Source: Planctomycetaceae bacterium (GTDB taxonomy: Bacteria > Planctomycetota > Planctomycetia > Planctomycetales > Planctomycetaceae). Taken from it: a DNA stretch of 64,000 nucleotides. The stretch is from the NCBI GenBank assembly GCA_020426325.1, contig JAGQQG010000003.1, forward strand, positions 59,943 to 123,942. The letters are read 5' to 3'. Made by a program: the position numbers and the translations under genes. Shown piece after piece: positions 53,073-62,608 of the stretch. Below the pieces are notes generated by a model that was not told where the DNA came from, did not search any database, and was given only the letters and a program-made list of their open reading frames with translations. Position 1 is the first letter of the stretch. Every line of letters starts with the position of its first letter.

Positions 53073-54436
53073 TGAATCTCGACAGTTTTCGAATCCTGAT
53101 CGTCGACGACGAGCCGAATATCCGGTTGGGACTCGAGAAGGGTTTGGCCAAAGAGGCTGACCAGATCGAAACGGCCGGCGATGCCGATGAAGGACTCGCC
53201 AAATTCCGCGAGACCGGTTTCCAACTGGTCATCGCGGATGTGCGTCTCCCCAGCGAGATGAATGGTCTCGAGCTCGTTGAACAGATGCTTCGCAGCCGTC
53301 CGCAGACGACCGCCATCGTCATCACGGCCCACGGCACCGTTGAGACTGCCGTCGAGGCAATGCGTCTGGGAGCGTTCGATTTCATCACGAAACCGATTGA
53401 TCTCGAACTGATTCGTCAGCAGGTTCGCAAGGCCCGCGAGCATCACCGACTTCGTATGGAGAATCGCATCCTCCGTGATAAACTCGCGGACGCTGCGGAG
53501 ATCTCTGGAATCGTCGGCAACTGTTCCGCTATTCAGGAGGTGCTGCGTCAGGTGCGTCAGGTCGCCGCGACTGATGCGACAGTCATGATTCAAGGCGAGA
53601 GCGGAACCGGCAAGGAACTTGTTGCCCGGGCACTCCATGATCTGAGCGACCGCAGTGAGGCGCCGTTTGTCGCGGTCAACCTCGGAGCACTTCCGGAGAC
53701 TCTGCTGGAAAGCGAATTGTTCGGCCACGAGAAAGGCTCCTTCACTGGCGCCGCACGGCAGAAGCCCGGCTGTTTTGAGCGGGCACGCGGCGGGTCCCTG
53801 TTCCTGGATGAAATTACGGAAATCCCTGCGAAATGTCAGATCGATCTGTTGCGAGTCCTCGAATCTCAGCAGTACATGCGAGTGGGAGGCGAGGAACTTC
53901 TGACCAGCGACGTCAGACTGATCTCCGCCACGAACAAGTCTGTGACGGATGAGATCGAAGACGGGAACTTTCGCGAGGACCTTTATTATCGACTGAACAT
54001 CGTTCCCATCCAGATACCACCGCTGAGACAACGCCGCGAAGATGTGCCGTTGCTCGTCGAACACTTTCTGACCCACTTCTGCGAACGACATAACCGACCG
54101 ACGAAGACTGTCGCTGCTGACGCGATGCAGAAACTCGTCGCTGCACGGTGGCCCGGCAACGTCCGTCAACTCAGGAATGTGGTCGAGCGTCTGGTCGTGA
54201 CTGTCAACGATGAAGTGATTCACTCAGACGACATCCCGCCCGACCTTCAGCCCTCAGTGGGAGTCCGAGCCTCCTCCGAACCGCGATCACTCTCGGAGGC
54301 CGTCGAAGAAGCGGAGAGGACCGCCATCACCGCAGCACTCGCAGCGTGTGAGTTCCATCGCGAACACACCGCCCGCATGCTCGGCATCAGCGTCCGCACA
54401 CTCCACTACAAAATGAACCGCTACGGACTCCATTGA
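53072..54436 (+). CDS. NtrC-family sigma-54-dependent response regulator
   Basis: 454 aa. The receiver domain (about 6-118) has 'LIVDDEP' and phospho-acceptor Asp56 ('LVIADVRLP'), Thr/Lys at 'VITAHG' and 'ITKPID'. The AAA+ domain (about 145-380) has Walker A 'GESGTGKELVARALH', the sigma-54-contact loop GSFTGA (222-227, usually GAFTGA), Walker B 'GSLFLDEITE' and the arginine-finger region. A C-terminal Fis-type helix-turn-helix (about 415-452, 'HREHTARMLGISVRTLHYKMNRYGL') binds enhancers. It activates sigma-54 promoters; the nearby dab and kinase operators are candidate targets. Confidence 0.95.
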   Translation: MNLDSFRILIVDDEPNIRLGLEKGLAKEADQIETAGDADEGLAKFRETGFQLVIADVRLPSEMNGLELVEQMLRSRPQTTAIVITAHGTVETAVEAMRLGAFDFITKPIDLELIRQQVRKAREHHRLRMENRILRDKLADAAEISGIVGNCSAIQEVLRQVRQVAATDATVMIQGESGTGKELVARALHDLSDRSEAPFVAVNLGALPETLLESELFGHEKGSFTGAARQKPGCFERARGGSLFLDEITEIPAKCQIDLLRVLESQQYMRVGGEELLTSDVRLISATNKSVTDEIEDGNFREDLYYRLNIVPIQIPPLRQRREDVPLLVEHFLTHFCERHNRPTKTVAADAMQKLVAARWPGNVRQLRNVVERLVVTVNDEVIHSDDIPPDLQPSVGVRASSEPRSLSEAVEEAERTAITAALAACEFHREHTARMLGISVRTLHYKMNRYGLH

Positions 54437-54839
54437 GATCCGCGTCTCAAGGCCAACGGGGAAGCAGCAGATTCTGTTTTCATCTTCCCCCCCTGCTGGT
54501 GTGCAACTGGCGAGCCTCTCTTGCGGACTTTGACGTTCTGCCTCTCTCCAGAACCGGTCTGGATTCCCCCGACGCGGGAATGACGGTGAAGTGACTGGAC
54601 ATATGGGTCGACCTCATCCAACTCTCGACTGACCGGCCGGTTGAGCTTTGTCGGTCTCGTCGGTAGGCTTAGAGATCACTCGCAGAACCGTAGAACAAAC
54701 CGAAGTCGCGAAAGGGTAATAGTGGCTGGATGCCGCCGCTCAAACGGCCAATCAATTGATCTCTGCATCAGTGATTCGTTCGGTTTATCCGTCGTGATTT
54801 GAGCCAGAATGGAAGTGACCTCAGCCGGAATTTTGGGTG
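54437..54839. other. intergenic region with repeat copy B
   Basis: 403 bp with no convincing gene. It contains the second TCATTCCCGCG repeat (54533-54596). The rest is unremarkable and presumably carries the promoter of the following esterase-like gene. Confidence 0.45.
54533..54596. repeat. TCATTCCCGCG palindromic repeat, copy B
   Basis: On the minus strand: CACCGTCATTCCCGCG-TCGG-GGGAATCCAGACCGG, then ... GGAGAGAGGCAGAACGTC. It matches copy A (38672) in the hairpin and in the GACCGG...ACGTC tail. Confidence 0.75.
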
Positions 54840-55796
54840 ATGAATGCCATGAAATCAAACCGTTCCAGGAGCGTAGACGTGATAAACACTCGACTGATTA
54901 CTCTGTCGATGGCGGGTCTCATGATGATGATGGCCGACACTGCGCGTGCAGCTGAGCCGTACACTCAGCACGAGAACATCGTGTACGCAGAGACGGACGG
55001 CATCGGACTGGTCATGGATATCTTCGTGCCGACTGGAGAGAAGAATGGCTTGGCGATCGTCGATGTGGTCAGCGGTGCGTGGCATTCTGATCGCAGCAAG
55101 ATCGAGCAGCACAAAATGGCGCAGATGTACCGCATCTTCTGTTCGCGAGGGTACACCGTGTTTGGAGTTCGCCCCGGCTCAATCTCAAAGTTCACCGCAC
55201 CGCAAATGGTCGACCATGTGCAACGGGGAATTCGCTGGGTCAAAGAGCATGCCGCAGAATATGAAGTTGACCCTGAAAGACTCGGGATGACCGGCGCCTC
55301 TGCCGGAGGTCATCTCGCTTGTCTGACAGCTGTGAAAAGCGAGGATGGCGACACATCCGTAAAATCAGTTGCGGTCTTCTTCCCGCCGACAGATCTGGTG
55401 ACCTATGTGAAGAACAAGATGGAGGGGCCGTCAACGGGCAGCAAAAAAGAAGTGCCGATTGCGACCCGGTTGAGCGCTCTGTGCTTCGACCGTTTCAAGA
55501 GTGACACGTCGACTGAGGAACTCCTCGAAGCTCTTGCGGAAATCTCACCTGCCCTTCATGTGACTGGCAAAGAGCCGCCGTTCCTGTTGATTCATGGCGA
55601 CGCTGACGAACTCGTTCCGCTCGAACAGTCGGAGATCATGGTCGCAGCGTTGAAGGACCACGATGTCCCCGTCGAACTTGTGATCAAGCCCGGAGGGGGA
55701 CATCCCTGGCCGACGATTTTCGAAGAGGTCGGCGTCATCGCTGACTGGATGGACAAACAACTCATCACAGGAACGACGGCAGCCGTCGGCAACTGA
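54840..55796 (+). CDS. secreted alpha/beta hydrolase (esterase-like)
   Basis: 318 aa from the ATG at 54840 (GTG 54837 is adjacent). The signal peptide (about 17-35, 'LITLSMAGLMMMMADTARA') ends with ARAAE. 'GMTGASAGGHLAC' contains the GxSxG nucleophile elbow, 'LIHGDADELVPLEQSE' the acid, and 'GGGHPWP' the His. 'IVDVVSGAWHSDRSK' lies where BD-FAE/acetylxylan-type esterases have the oxyanion-hole HGGxW and is altered here. It probably cleaves an ester outside the cytoplasm. It is followed by the sialidase-like gene after 85 bp. Confidence 0.88.
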   Translation: MNAMKSNRSRSVDVINTRLITLSMAGLMMMMADTARAAEPYTQHENIVYAETDGIGLVMDIFVPTGEKNGLAIVDVVSGAWHSDRSKIEQHKMAQMYRIFCSRGYTVFGVRPGSISKFTAPQMVDHVQRGIRWVKEHAAEYEVDPERLGMTGASAGGHLACLTAVKSEDGDTSVKSVAVFFPPTDLVTYVKNKMEGPSTGSKKEVPIATRLSALCFDRFKSDTSTEELLEALAEISPALHVTGKEPPFLLIHGDADELVPLEQSEIMVAALKDHDVPVELVIKPGGGHPWPTIFEEVGVIADWMDKQLITGTTAAVGN

Positions 55797-55881
55797 AGTC
55801 GCTCATTAAAGATCCGAGACTGAACGGAAGAATGATCGTCAACAATCGCCATCCTCACGCCCCACTGAAGAGAAACCACTG

Positions 55882-57072
55882 ATGCTCCTGAGAACCGGTC
55901 TATTGACTGTCGTGATGCTGATTGTCCTTGGCACAACGCCTTCAACGACTACTGCAGAGGACACCGATGGTCTGAGCACTTCGCTCGTCTTCCCACTCCA
56001 CACACAGCACAATCATGCTCCGGGAATCGTCGAGTGTCCCAACGGTGACCTGCTGGTCTCGTGGTATCGCGGATCGGGAGAACGCCAAGCGGACGATGTC
56101 GCCGTGCTCGGTGCTCGACGTCGCAAAGGAGAGTCGCAATGGAGTGAGGTATTCCCGATGGCGGATCATCCGGAGTTTCCAGACTGCAACACCTGCATGA
56201 TGATCGACAGCCAGGAACGGCTATGGCTGTTCTGGCCCATCATCATTGCCAACTCATGGGAGTCGTGTCTCACGCGGTTCAAAGTCTCCAGCGACTACAT
56301 GGGTCATGGTCCGCCGGTGTGGGAACGTCAGGACACGATCTTCCTCAAACCGGATGACTTCAGCGAGGAGGCGATTGGCCTGCTGGATGAGTTCATCGAG
56401 GAACGAAAAGGCACACTCTCCCCGCAACACGAGAAGTATTTCGGATCGCTGAAAGAAGAACTGCAGGACAAACTGTTGCAGCGCCTGGGATGGCAGCCCC
56501 GTTGCAAGCCGACCGTTTTGCCATCCGGGCGAATCCTGCTTCCGCTCTACACCGATACCTACTCATTCTCGCTGATGGCGATCAGTGATGATCAGGGTGA
56601 CACCTGGTACGCCAGCAAGCCGATCATGGGCTTCGGCAGCATTCAGCCTGCGGTCCTGAGAAAGAACGACGGGACCCTCGTCGCTTACATGCGGGAGAAC
56701 GGCCCGATCAACAAGATCCGTGTCAGTGAATCTCCCGATGACGGCATCTCCTGGGGACCGGTCGGCGCGATCGACTTGCCGAACCCCGGTTCGGGTCTCG
56801 ATGCCGTGCGACTTCAGAACGGCCACTGGGCGATGATCTACAACGACACCGACTCCGGACGCAACAGCCTCGCTGTTTCGATTTCCGATGACGAGGGTCA
56901 AACGTGGAAGTGGACCCGTCATCTGGAAAAGCAGGAATCGGGGTCGTATCACTACCCAGCCATTATTCAAGGCAAGGACGGCACGATTCACGCCATCTAC
57001 AGTTACTTTGTTGAGGGCGGCAAAAGCATGAAACATGCGGAGTTCCGCGAAGATTGGGTCCACGGCAAGTGA
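55882..57072 (+). CDS. secreted sialidase-like (BNR/Asp-box) protein
   Basis: 396 aa with a signal peptide (about 1-25). Asp-box turns of the six-bladed propeller are visible: '[12 protein letters not shown]', '[10 protein letters not shown]' and '[10 protein letters not shown]'. '[25 protein letters not shown]' resembles the arginine-site strand of the exo-alpha-sialidase (BNR_2) family. Family members cleave glycans or bind them; this group is common in planctomycetes and often non-sialidase. It is followed by an epoxide-hydrolase-like gene and may be cotranscribed. Confidence 0.9.
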   Translation: MLLRTGLLTVVMLIVLGTTPSTTTAEDTDGLSTSLVFPLHTQHNHAPGIVECPNGDLLVSWYRGSGERQADDVAVLGARRRKGESQWSEVFPMADHPEFPDCNTCMMIDSQERLWLFWPIIIANSWESCLTRFKVSSDYMGHGPPVWERQDTIFLKPDDFSEEAIGLLDEFIEERKGTLSPQHEKYFGSLKEELQDKLLQRLGWQPRCKPTVLPSGRILLPLYTDTYSFSLMAISDDQGDTWYASKPIMGFGSIQPAVLRKNDGTLVAYMRENGPINKIRVSESPDDGISWGPVGAIDLPNPGSGLDAVRLQNGHWAMIYNDTDSGRNSLAVSISDDEGQTWKWTRHLEKQESGSYHYPAIIQGKDGTIHAIYSYFVEGGKSMKHAEFREDWVHGK

Positions 57073-57130
57073 CGAGCAGTCGACGCTCGATCACAATTCC
57101 TTCTCGATGAGGTGTCCCTTGAGACGTCGA

Positions 57131-58021
57131 ATGTCAATCACGCTGCTGGCAACTCTCTGTCTGGCATCATTCCTCATGACTGTTTCAACATACGCAGACG
57201 AACTTGGAGAGGAAGGCTATGCCGACTCGAATGGTGTAAAGATCCATTACGTGACCGCCGGTGAGGGTCCGCTGTTGGTCATGATTCACGGCTTCCCTGA
57301 CTACTGGTACACGTGGCGAGAGCAGATGCCGGCACTCGCAGCACATTTCAAGGTCGTCGCGATCGACCAGCGAGGCTACAACAAGAGTGACCAACCCGGA
57401 GGAGTTGAAAACTACAAGGTCGACAAGCTCGTGGGAGACGTCGCTGCGGTCGTCAAACACTTTGATGCAGAGAAGGCGGTCGTTGTCGGTCATGACTGGG
57501 GAGGCATGGTCGCCTGGTCCTGTGCGATGTCCATGCCCGACATGGTCGACCGGCTGGTCATTCTCAACCTGCCGCACCCGAACGGACTGATGCGCGAGCT
57601 GGCCAACAACCCCGATCAGCAAAAGGCCAGTGCGTATGCACGCAGCTTCCAACAGGAAGGAGCCGCCTCTGCGCTGACGGCTGAGGCCCTCACCTTCTGG
57701 GTGAAGGATGCGGATGCACGCGCCAAGTATGTCGAGGCTTTCCAACAGTCATCGTTCGAAGGGATGCTGAACTATTACAAGGCCAACTATCCCCGCGAAC
57801 CGTATACGATCCCGGAAACGTCACTTCCCAAGGTGAAATGTTCGGTCCTGATGATTCACGGACTGGATGACACGGCTCTGCTGCCCGGCGCCCTGAACGA
57901 TACCTGGCAATGGGTCGAGAAAGACCTCACTCTCGTCACCGTTCCCGGAGCGGGACATTTTGTACAGCAGGACGCCGCTGAATTCGTCACTAGGACAATG
58001 GTGAACTGGCTGACTCAATAG
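57131..58021 (+). CDS. secreted alpha/beta hydrolase (epoxide-hydrolase-like)
   Basis: 296 aa from the ATG at 57131 (GAGAC upstream); ATG 57107 is an alternative that lengthens the leader. The signal peptide ends near 'VSTYADE'. '[20 protein letters not shown]' gives the oxyanion side, '[12 protein letters not shown]' has the Asp nucleophile, '[12 protein letters not shown]' the acid and '[10 protein letters not shown]' the His. Tyr residues of the cap domain are plausible. It probably opens epoxides or cleaves similar bonds in the periplasm. It is the second Asp-nucleophile hydrolase of the window. Confidence 0.88.
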   Translation: MSITLLATLCLASFLMTVSTYADELGEEGYADSNGVKIHYVTAGEGPLLVMIHGFPDYWYTWREQMPALAAHFKVVAIDQRGYNKSDQPGGVENYKVDKLVGDVAAVVKHFDAEKAVVVGHDWGGMVAWSCAMSMPDMVDRLVILNLPHPNGLMRELANNPDQQKASAYARSFQQEGAASALTAEALTFWVKDADARAKYVEAFQQSSFEGMLNYYKANYPREPYTIPETSLPKVKCSVLMIHGLDDTALLPGALNDTWQWVEKDLTLVTVPGAGHFVQQDAAEFVTRTMVNWLTQ

Positions 58022-58132
58022 TAAAACATGCTTCTCCTGACTTTCCGACTCGAACACGATCCTGTCAGTTCCAATTTGGAGTCAGGTCTGCTCAACGTTG
58101 TACCTATCTCAAATCTCATGGAGATCCGACAC

Positions 58133-58870
58133 ATGCCGCTCAGAATTCTTTCCATGATGGCCGCACTCGCACTCGGCCTGACTGCTTCCGCTCATGCCGC
58201 TGACGAAATCAAGGACCCCACCGGCACCTGGATGTGGGAGTACGACTATGGCCAGGGGCCGGTCTCCAGCACTCTGGTCCTCAAGCACGCGGAAGGCAAG
58301 GTCACCGGCTACTACGACAACGGCAGCACCAAAACCGACATCAAAGAAGGGACTTTCGAGGACGAGAAGTTCCTTGTCGAGTTCCCTCTCGAGCATGACG
58401 GCCTCGCCTTGCAGGTCAAACTCGACGGAGAAGTTACGAACGACAAATTGAAAGGCCAGATCAACGTTGATGTGGGTGGAGAGGTGCTGAAGTTCGAGTG
58501 GAAAGCCGAACGCGGCCTGCTCGTCTCAGACGTCGTTGGTACCTGGGAGCTCACCATCAACAGCCCCGACGGTCAGGTCTTCACGCCGAAGGTGACCATC
58601 GAAGAAAAAGAGGGCAAGCTGACCGGCGTCTACGACTCGGTAGAAGTCGGGGAATACGATCTCACCGAAGTCGAAATCGAAGACGGGAAACTGGAGTTTG
58701 AAGTCACACTCGAGTTTGATGGCAACGAACTTGAACTCGAATTCGAAGGTCGGGCACGTGGCGAACAGCTCGCAGGCGAACTCGAATACGACCTCGCCGG
58801 TCAGTCCGGAGAAGCGGAGTTCTCTGGCAAACGTGTTCAAGCCGAAACGACCGGAGAGGCAAAAGAGTAA
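58133..58870 (+). CDS. secreted acidic protein with two homologous beta domains
   Basis: 245 aa, ATG 58133 with GGAG upstream (ATG 58118 is an alternative). The signal peptide ends near 'ASAHAADE'. Two internal repeats are evident: 'DPTGTWMWEYDYGQGPVSSTLVLKH' and 'VVGTWELTINSPDGQVFTPKVTIEE', each followed by a strand-rich segment ('FLVEFPLEHDG' and 'LEFEVTLEFDGN'). The composition is very acidic in the second half ('FDGNELELEFEG'), which could bind calcium. A strong terminator follows. The family is not recognised. Confidence 0.8.
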   Translation: MPLRILSMMAALALGLTASAHAADEIKDPTGTWMWEYDYGQGPVSSTLVLKHAEGKVTGYYDNGSTKTDIKEGTFEDEKFLVEFPLEHDGLALQVKLDGEVTNDKLKGQINVDVGGEVLKFEWKAERGLLVSDVVGTWELTINSPDGQVFTPKVTIEEKEGKLTGVYDSVEVGEYDLTEVEIEDGKLEFEVTLEFDGNELELEFEGRARGEQLAGELEYDLAGQSGEAEFSGKRVQAETTGEAKE

Positions 58871-58900
58871 TCTCCAAACGCGATCATCGAGAATTCGTGC

Positions 58901-58940
58901 AAGCCCGGTCTCCTGCGGGGGACCGGGCTTTGCTATTCTG
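58901..58940 (+). terminator. terminator after the acidic secreted protein
   Basis: AAGCCCGGTC (58901-58910) and GACCGGGCTT (58921-58930) form a perfect 10-bp stem with a 10-nt loop, followed by TGCTATT. Confidence 0.85.
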
Positions 58941-58945
58941 ATGGA

Positions 58946-59992
58946 ATGAAAAGCAGTCAGTCTCCGCAGCGGTATGATCGGAATCAGACGTACCGCTGGA
59001 ATTACGATCACGCTCCCGAATCCACTCCTCACGAGGACGTGCCTCGGGTCGCTGGGGAATGGACCTTCTGTGGCCTGCCAGTCGACTCCCCGCTGGGCAT
59101 CCCAGCAGGGCCGCTGCTCAATGGGAGATGGGTTCTGTATTACGCAGCTCTCGGGTTCGACGTCCTGACCTACAAGACGGTTCGCAGCAGTGCGAGAGAG
59201 TGCTACCCGCTGCCGAATCTCGTGCCGGTGGGGATCGACGAGATTCACGGCAACGAGCGATCGGTCGCCATGTCGGACGAGATGAAGGGAAGTTGGGCCG
59301 TGTCGTTCGGCATGCCGTCAACCTCTCCGGACGTCTGGAGGCGTGACATCGAATGGACCCGCAAGCAACTTCCTTCCGGCAAACTGTTGTCTGTCTCAGT
59401 CGTGGGGACCATTCAGCCTGATTGGTCGATCGAACAACTGGCGGACGATTATGCTCACTGTGCCAAGTGGGCGGTGGAGAGTGGAGCAGATTGCATCGAG
59501 ACCAACTTCTCCTGTCCCAACGTCTCCACCTGCGACGGACAGTTGTTTCAACAGCCGCAGTCCGCTGCCATCGTCGCGGACCGTGTGCGGGCAGCAATCG
59601 GCAACACGCCCTACATCATCAAAATCGGTCATGTCGTCACGGAAGAGGAGGCCCGTGAACTGCTCCGGTCAACTGGCCCCTTCATCAACGCAGTGGCCAT
59701 GACAAACAGCGTCGCAGTTCCAGTGACCGACACAACCGGAAACCCGATGTTTGATGGACAGGTCCGAGGCATCTGCGGCCAGGCAACCTTTGCAGCCTCG
59801 CTGTCACAGGTCGAGTTGTTCCAACGGGTCATCGCGTCCGGGGAGAAAGAGATCTCCATCATCGGCGTCGGTGGAGCTTCGTCGGCTGACGATGTCCGAC
59901 GCTATCTCACCTCGGGAGCGACAGCCGTGCATCTGGCAACAGCCGCTATGGTCGACCCGCTCATCGGCATCAAGATTCGAAGAGAGTTGTAA
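58946..59992 (+). CDS. dihydroorotate-dehydrogenase-like flavoprotein
   Basis: 348 aa. A DHOD/PreA-like TIM barrel: 'DSPLGIPAGPLLNGRWVLYYAALGFDVLTYKTVRS', 'CIETNFSCPNVSTCDGQ' (the conserved NxSCPN FMN/substrate motif, with the catalytic-base position following it), 'AVAMTNSVAVPV' and 'IIGVGGASSADDVRRYLTSGATAVHLATA'. It could oxidise dihydroorotate, but the sequence deviates from PyrD in the N-terminal region, and a second substrate such as dihydropyrimidine is possible. pyrE is elsewhere in the window. Confidence 0.85.
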   Translation: MKSSQSPQRYDRNQTYRWNYDHAPESTPHEDVPRVAGEWTFCGLPVDSPLGIPAGPLLNGRWVLYYAALGFDVLTYKTVRSSARECYPLPNLVPVGIDEIHGNERSVAMSDEMKGSWAVSFGMPSTSPDVWRRDIEWTRKQLPSGKLLSVSVVGTIQPDWSIEQLADDYAHCAKWAVESGADCIETNFSCPNVSTCDGQLFQQPQSAAIVADRVRAAIGNTPYIIKIGHVVTEEEARELLRSTGPFINAVAMTNSVAVPVTDTTGNPMFDGQVRGICGQATFAASLSQVELFQRVIASGEKEISIIGVGGASSADDVRRYLTSGATAVHLATAAMVDPLIGIKIRREL

Positions 59993-60008
59993 GCCCTGTG
60001 CCGACGCC

Positions 60009-61007
60009 TCACGCGAGTGGCTTGAGATTCCACAACTCTGCTGCGTTGAGGCCGAGGACCTTCGCGGAGTCCTCCTTGCTGAAGAAGGGCATCTTGTCAC
60101 GAATGAGCACGATCTCCTCGCCCAGCGTCGGCCGGTTGTACGCCTCTCTCGCAGAACCAGGATAACCGGTGCCGAACAGCAGCCGATCCGGACCGAACGC
60201 TTCGTAGACCCGCTTGACGTACGGATACGCGTCTTCAAACGGATACACCTTCGACTTCGAGACGGAGCTCAACTCGGTGACTTTCACCCAGACATTCGGA
60301 TACTTCGCCATGTGCAGCAGACGCTGGAAGTCCGGCTCCGGGTCGGGTTGGCCCAGGTCCATCTGTGAGTAATGGTCGATGATGATTCGTACATCCGGGT
60401 GTGCCTTCACCATCGTCTCCAGCTTGGGCAACTGCGGCGGTGAGATGAAGAAGTTAAGCACTGCATCCAGTTCTGCGGCCTTGTTCCACAGCTTGTGCGT
60501 CTCATCCGCGTCCAGCCAGGCATCCCCGCCGTGCTGTCCTTCCTTGTAATAGATCGGACTGAACCGCATGCCGTGCAGCCCGTGTTCCTTCATCCAGTAC
60601 TCAAGCTTGTCAGCCACCTTGGGATCGGTCGGATCGATCAGGCCATGCGCTCGCAGGCGATCCGGGTAACGCTTGACGCAATCCGCGATGTAGGTGTTAT
60701 CCCAGCCATGAAAGATCACCTGCACGAGCACTGCATGCGTGCAGCCGTACTTGTCCATGTCTTCGATGAGCATCTCGACTGTTCCCGGATGCATCGGCTC
60801 CTTGAAGTCCGCGGAGTAAGGATGCGGAAACGGGTATCGCTTCGGATCGTCTGCCCAGACATGCATGTGCGTATCGACAATCATGGGCTTCTCCGCATCG
60901 GCTGCATTTGCAAACTGAGTGAGCCCCACCGGGACAGCCATCGCAGCCACACCGCCGGAAGTGGCTTTCAGGAATTGACGACGATCAAGTTGCAAATCGA
61001 CAGGCAT
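60009..61007 (-). CDS. Tat-exported amidohydrolase-family protein
   Basis: 332 aa. 'LDRRQFLKATSGGVAAMAVPVG' is a twin-arginine signal peptide. The mature TIM-barrel amidohydrolase has 'IVDTHMHVWADD' (HxH metal ligands), 'HGMRFSPIYY', 'RIIIDHYSQMDLG' and 'LLFGTGYPGSAREAYN' (late Asp/Gly region, as in 2-pyrone-4,6-dicarboxylate lactonase/PF04909 enzymes). It probably hydrolyses a lactone or decarboxylates an aromatic acid; the substrate is unknown. It precedes an esterase on the same strand and lies 78 bp upstream of it. Confidence 0.9.
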   Translation of the reverse strand: MPVDLQLDRRQFLKATSGGVAAMAVPVGLTQFANAADAEKPMIVDTHMHVWADDPKRYPFPHPYSADFKEPMHPGTVEMLIEDMDKYGCTHAVLVQVIFHGWDNTYIADCVKRYPDRLRAHGLIDPTDPKVADKLEYWMKEHGLHGMRFSPIYYKEGQHGGDAWLDADETHKLWNKAAELDAVLNFFISPPQLPKLETMVKAHPDVRIIIDHYSQMDLGQPDPEPDFQRLLHMAKYPNVWVKVTELSSVSKSKVYPFEDAYPYVKRVYEAFGPDRLLFGTGYPGSAREAYNRPTLGEEIVLIRDKMPFFSKEDSAKVLGLNAAELWNLKPLA

Positions 61008-61085
61008 GGCGATGTTCCGTGATGATGAATTCTGACAGGCTGATGGATGAAACAGGTTCGTTTTTTCGATTGTTGGTAACGAGGA

Positions 61086-62069
61086 TCACTTCTGCATGTG
61101 GTGTTCGAGGAACTGGAACGCTGCCTCGTACGCTTCGTCGATGAGCTTAGGGTCAGCCCCACCGAGTCCGTGCTCTCCGCCGGGAAGTGAAATCAGTCGA
61201 TGCTCAACGCCATGTTGTTTGAACTGCTCAGCCATGAGGACGGATTGCTCGTGGGGCACGTCGGTGTCTTCCTCGCCGTGGATCAGGAGCGTCGGCGGGT
61301 ACTCCGCGGTGACATTCTTCACCGGCAGATACGGAGTGTACAACGCCGCATCAGCATCAGGGTCCCAGCCCGACACGCGAAACGGCCACTGGCCCTGCTG
61401 ACGACAGTAGTTGTAGAAGATGCCCCCATCGCCGGACCGTTGACGTGCATCGGAGATGACCGGACCACCGGCTTGTGCGTCCGCTTCGGCCTTGGAGATC
61501 TTCCGGTTGTTGTGCCTGGGGTGCGGACTCGGTTTGGTGTACCAGTCACCCAGCAGGTCGCCATATCCCCAGAAGGCAACAAGGACCTTCGGACGTGGGT
61601 GCACACGAAATCCAGTCATCAGGGTCAGGTATCCACCGGCTGAACCTCCCATGACCGCCAGCCTGTTGGGGTCGATGTTGAACAACTTCGGCCCATCGCG
61701 ACGAATCCAAGCAAGCGCATATTCGACGTCTTCAATGATCTGGGGCAGCCTGGTCTCCGGTGCAAGACGATAGTCAATCGACACGATCACGTAACCATCG
61801 TTGAGCAACCGTTCCCGGACGTGTCGGTCGATCTGCTCCCGATGCCCCAGAATCAACGCTCCCCCGTGAATCCACACAACCACCGGACGCACTACATCGT
61901 CATCAGCCCGGAGGACGTCGGCTTGAATCGCCAAGCCCCCCACACGTTTGTACGTGTAGGTCGATGTGTCGTACTCTGGTGACTGCGCATCGGATGTGTT
62001 GGCGAGGCATCCACAGATCAGAACAGTCATTGGCAAGATCACTTGGCGGATAAACTGGTCGACTCGCAT
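61086..62069 (-). CDS. secreted alpha/beta hydrolase, lipoprotein-like esterase
   Basis: 327 aa from the ATG at 62069. The leader 'RVDQFIRQVILPMTVLICGCLA' ends in ICGC, a plausible lipobox. 'VVWIHGGALILGHR' is the oxyanion HGG motif, 'VMGGSAGGYLTLM' the GxSxG elbow, 'IHGEEDTDVPHEQS' the acid and 'GGEHGLGG' the His. It belongs to the hormone-sensitive-lipase/BD-FAE group of esterases. It is probably encoded with the amidohydrolase. Upstream is the inverted repeat at 62270. Confidence 0.88.
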   Translation of the reverse strand: MRVDQFIRQVILPMTVLICGCLANTSDAQSPEYDTSTYTYKRVGGLAIQADVLRADDDVVRPVVVWIHGGALILGHREQIDRHVRERLLNDGYVIVSIDYRLAPETRLPQIIEDVEYALAWIRRDGPKLFNIDPNRLAVMGGSAGGYLTLMTGFRVHPRPKVLVAFWGYGDLLGDWYTKPSPHPRHNNRKISKAEADAQAGGPVISDARQRSGDGGIFYNYCRQQGQWPFRVSGWDPDADAALYTPYLPVKNVTAEYPPTLLIHGEEDTDVPHEQSVLMAEQFKQHGVEHRLISLPGGEHGLGGADPKLIDEAYEAAFQFLEHHMQK

Positions 62070-62608
62070 GATGTCGGCTTCGATTGGGAAAGACTGATGG
62101 TCCCGGGTGATCATCACGATCAACCCGGAAGACCCATCATGTATCATGGAAACGTCACTGGGCAACCCACCCGCAACCTTCGTGGAAGTCAGCATCGCTG
62201 ATCGAGGCCTGTCGATCGCTGGACTGCCAAGTACACCTCGCGGAGTTGACCGGGGAAGGGCAAGAAGGGGGAACGCGGATCTGAGCGGATGAAGCGGATT
62301 GAAATGGATCATGTTCACAAACGCTCGACGAGTTCATGGAAGCGAGTTGTTGACAGGTGCGTTCTGGTTCATCCGCTCAGATCCGCGTTCCTCTTCGATG
62401 TCCACACTCTCTCGATGGTCCGCAAGGGCCGCATTCCTCTGCGCGCGAGCAACGTCCTCCCGCGATCGATCAACGACGTCTGGCTTTTGCCACTAGCAGT
62501 GTTGTAAACTGAAGTCCCACCATTGCCACGGTCAGGGACACACTTGACGTGCTCCTGGCGTTCCCTCCCGGCGTGATTGACAGAGTTGTGAATCAAAGAC
62601 CACACACA
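62070..62608. other. intergenic region with inverted repeat element
   Basis: 539 bp between divergent genes. It holds the perfect 24-bp inverted repeat at 62270-62390 and the promoters of both flanking genes. No coding sequence is supported. Confidence 0.5.
62270..62390. repeat. 24-bp perfect inverted repeat element
   Basis: The left arm 62270-62293 (begins GGAACGCGGATCTGAG) is exactly complementary to the right arm 62367-62390 (begins TTCATCCGCTCAGATC). The loop is 73 nt. Adjacent words GAAGCGGATTGAAATGGATC extend the left arm. It has the shape of a small MITE or REP-type element. Confidence 0.85.

Noticed and set aside
54437..54836. CRISPR-like array in the repeat-rich gap
   Set aside because: Only one hairpin element is present; there is no series of regularly spaced repeats.
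58946..59992. Naming the DHOD-like gene pyrD
   Set aside because: The N-terminal region departs from PyrD and the DHOD family includes enzymes with other substrates; symbol withheld.
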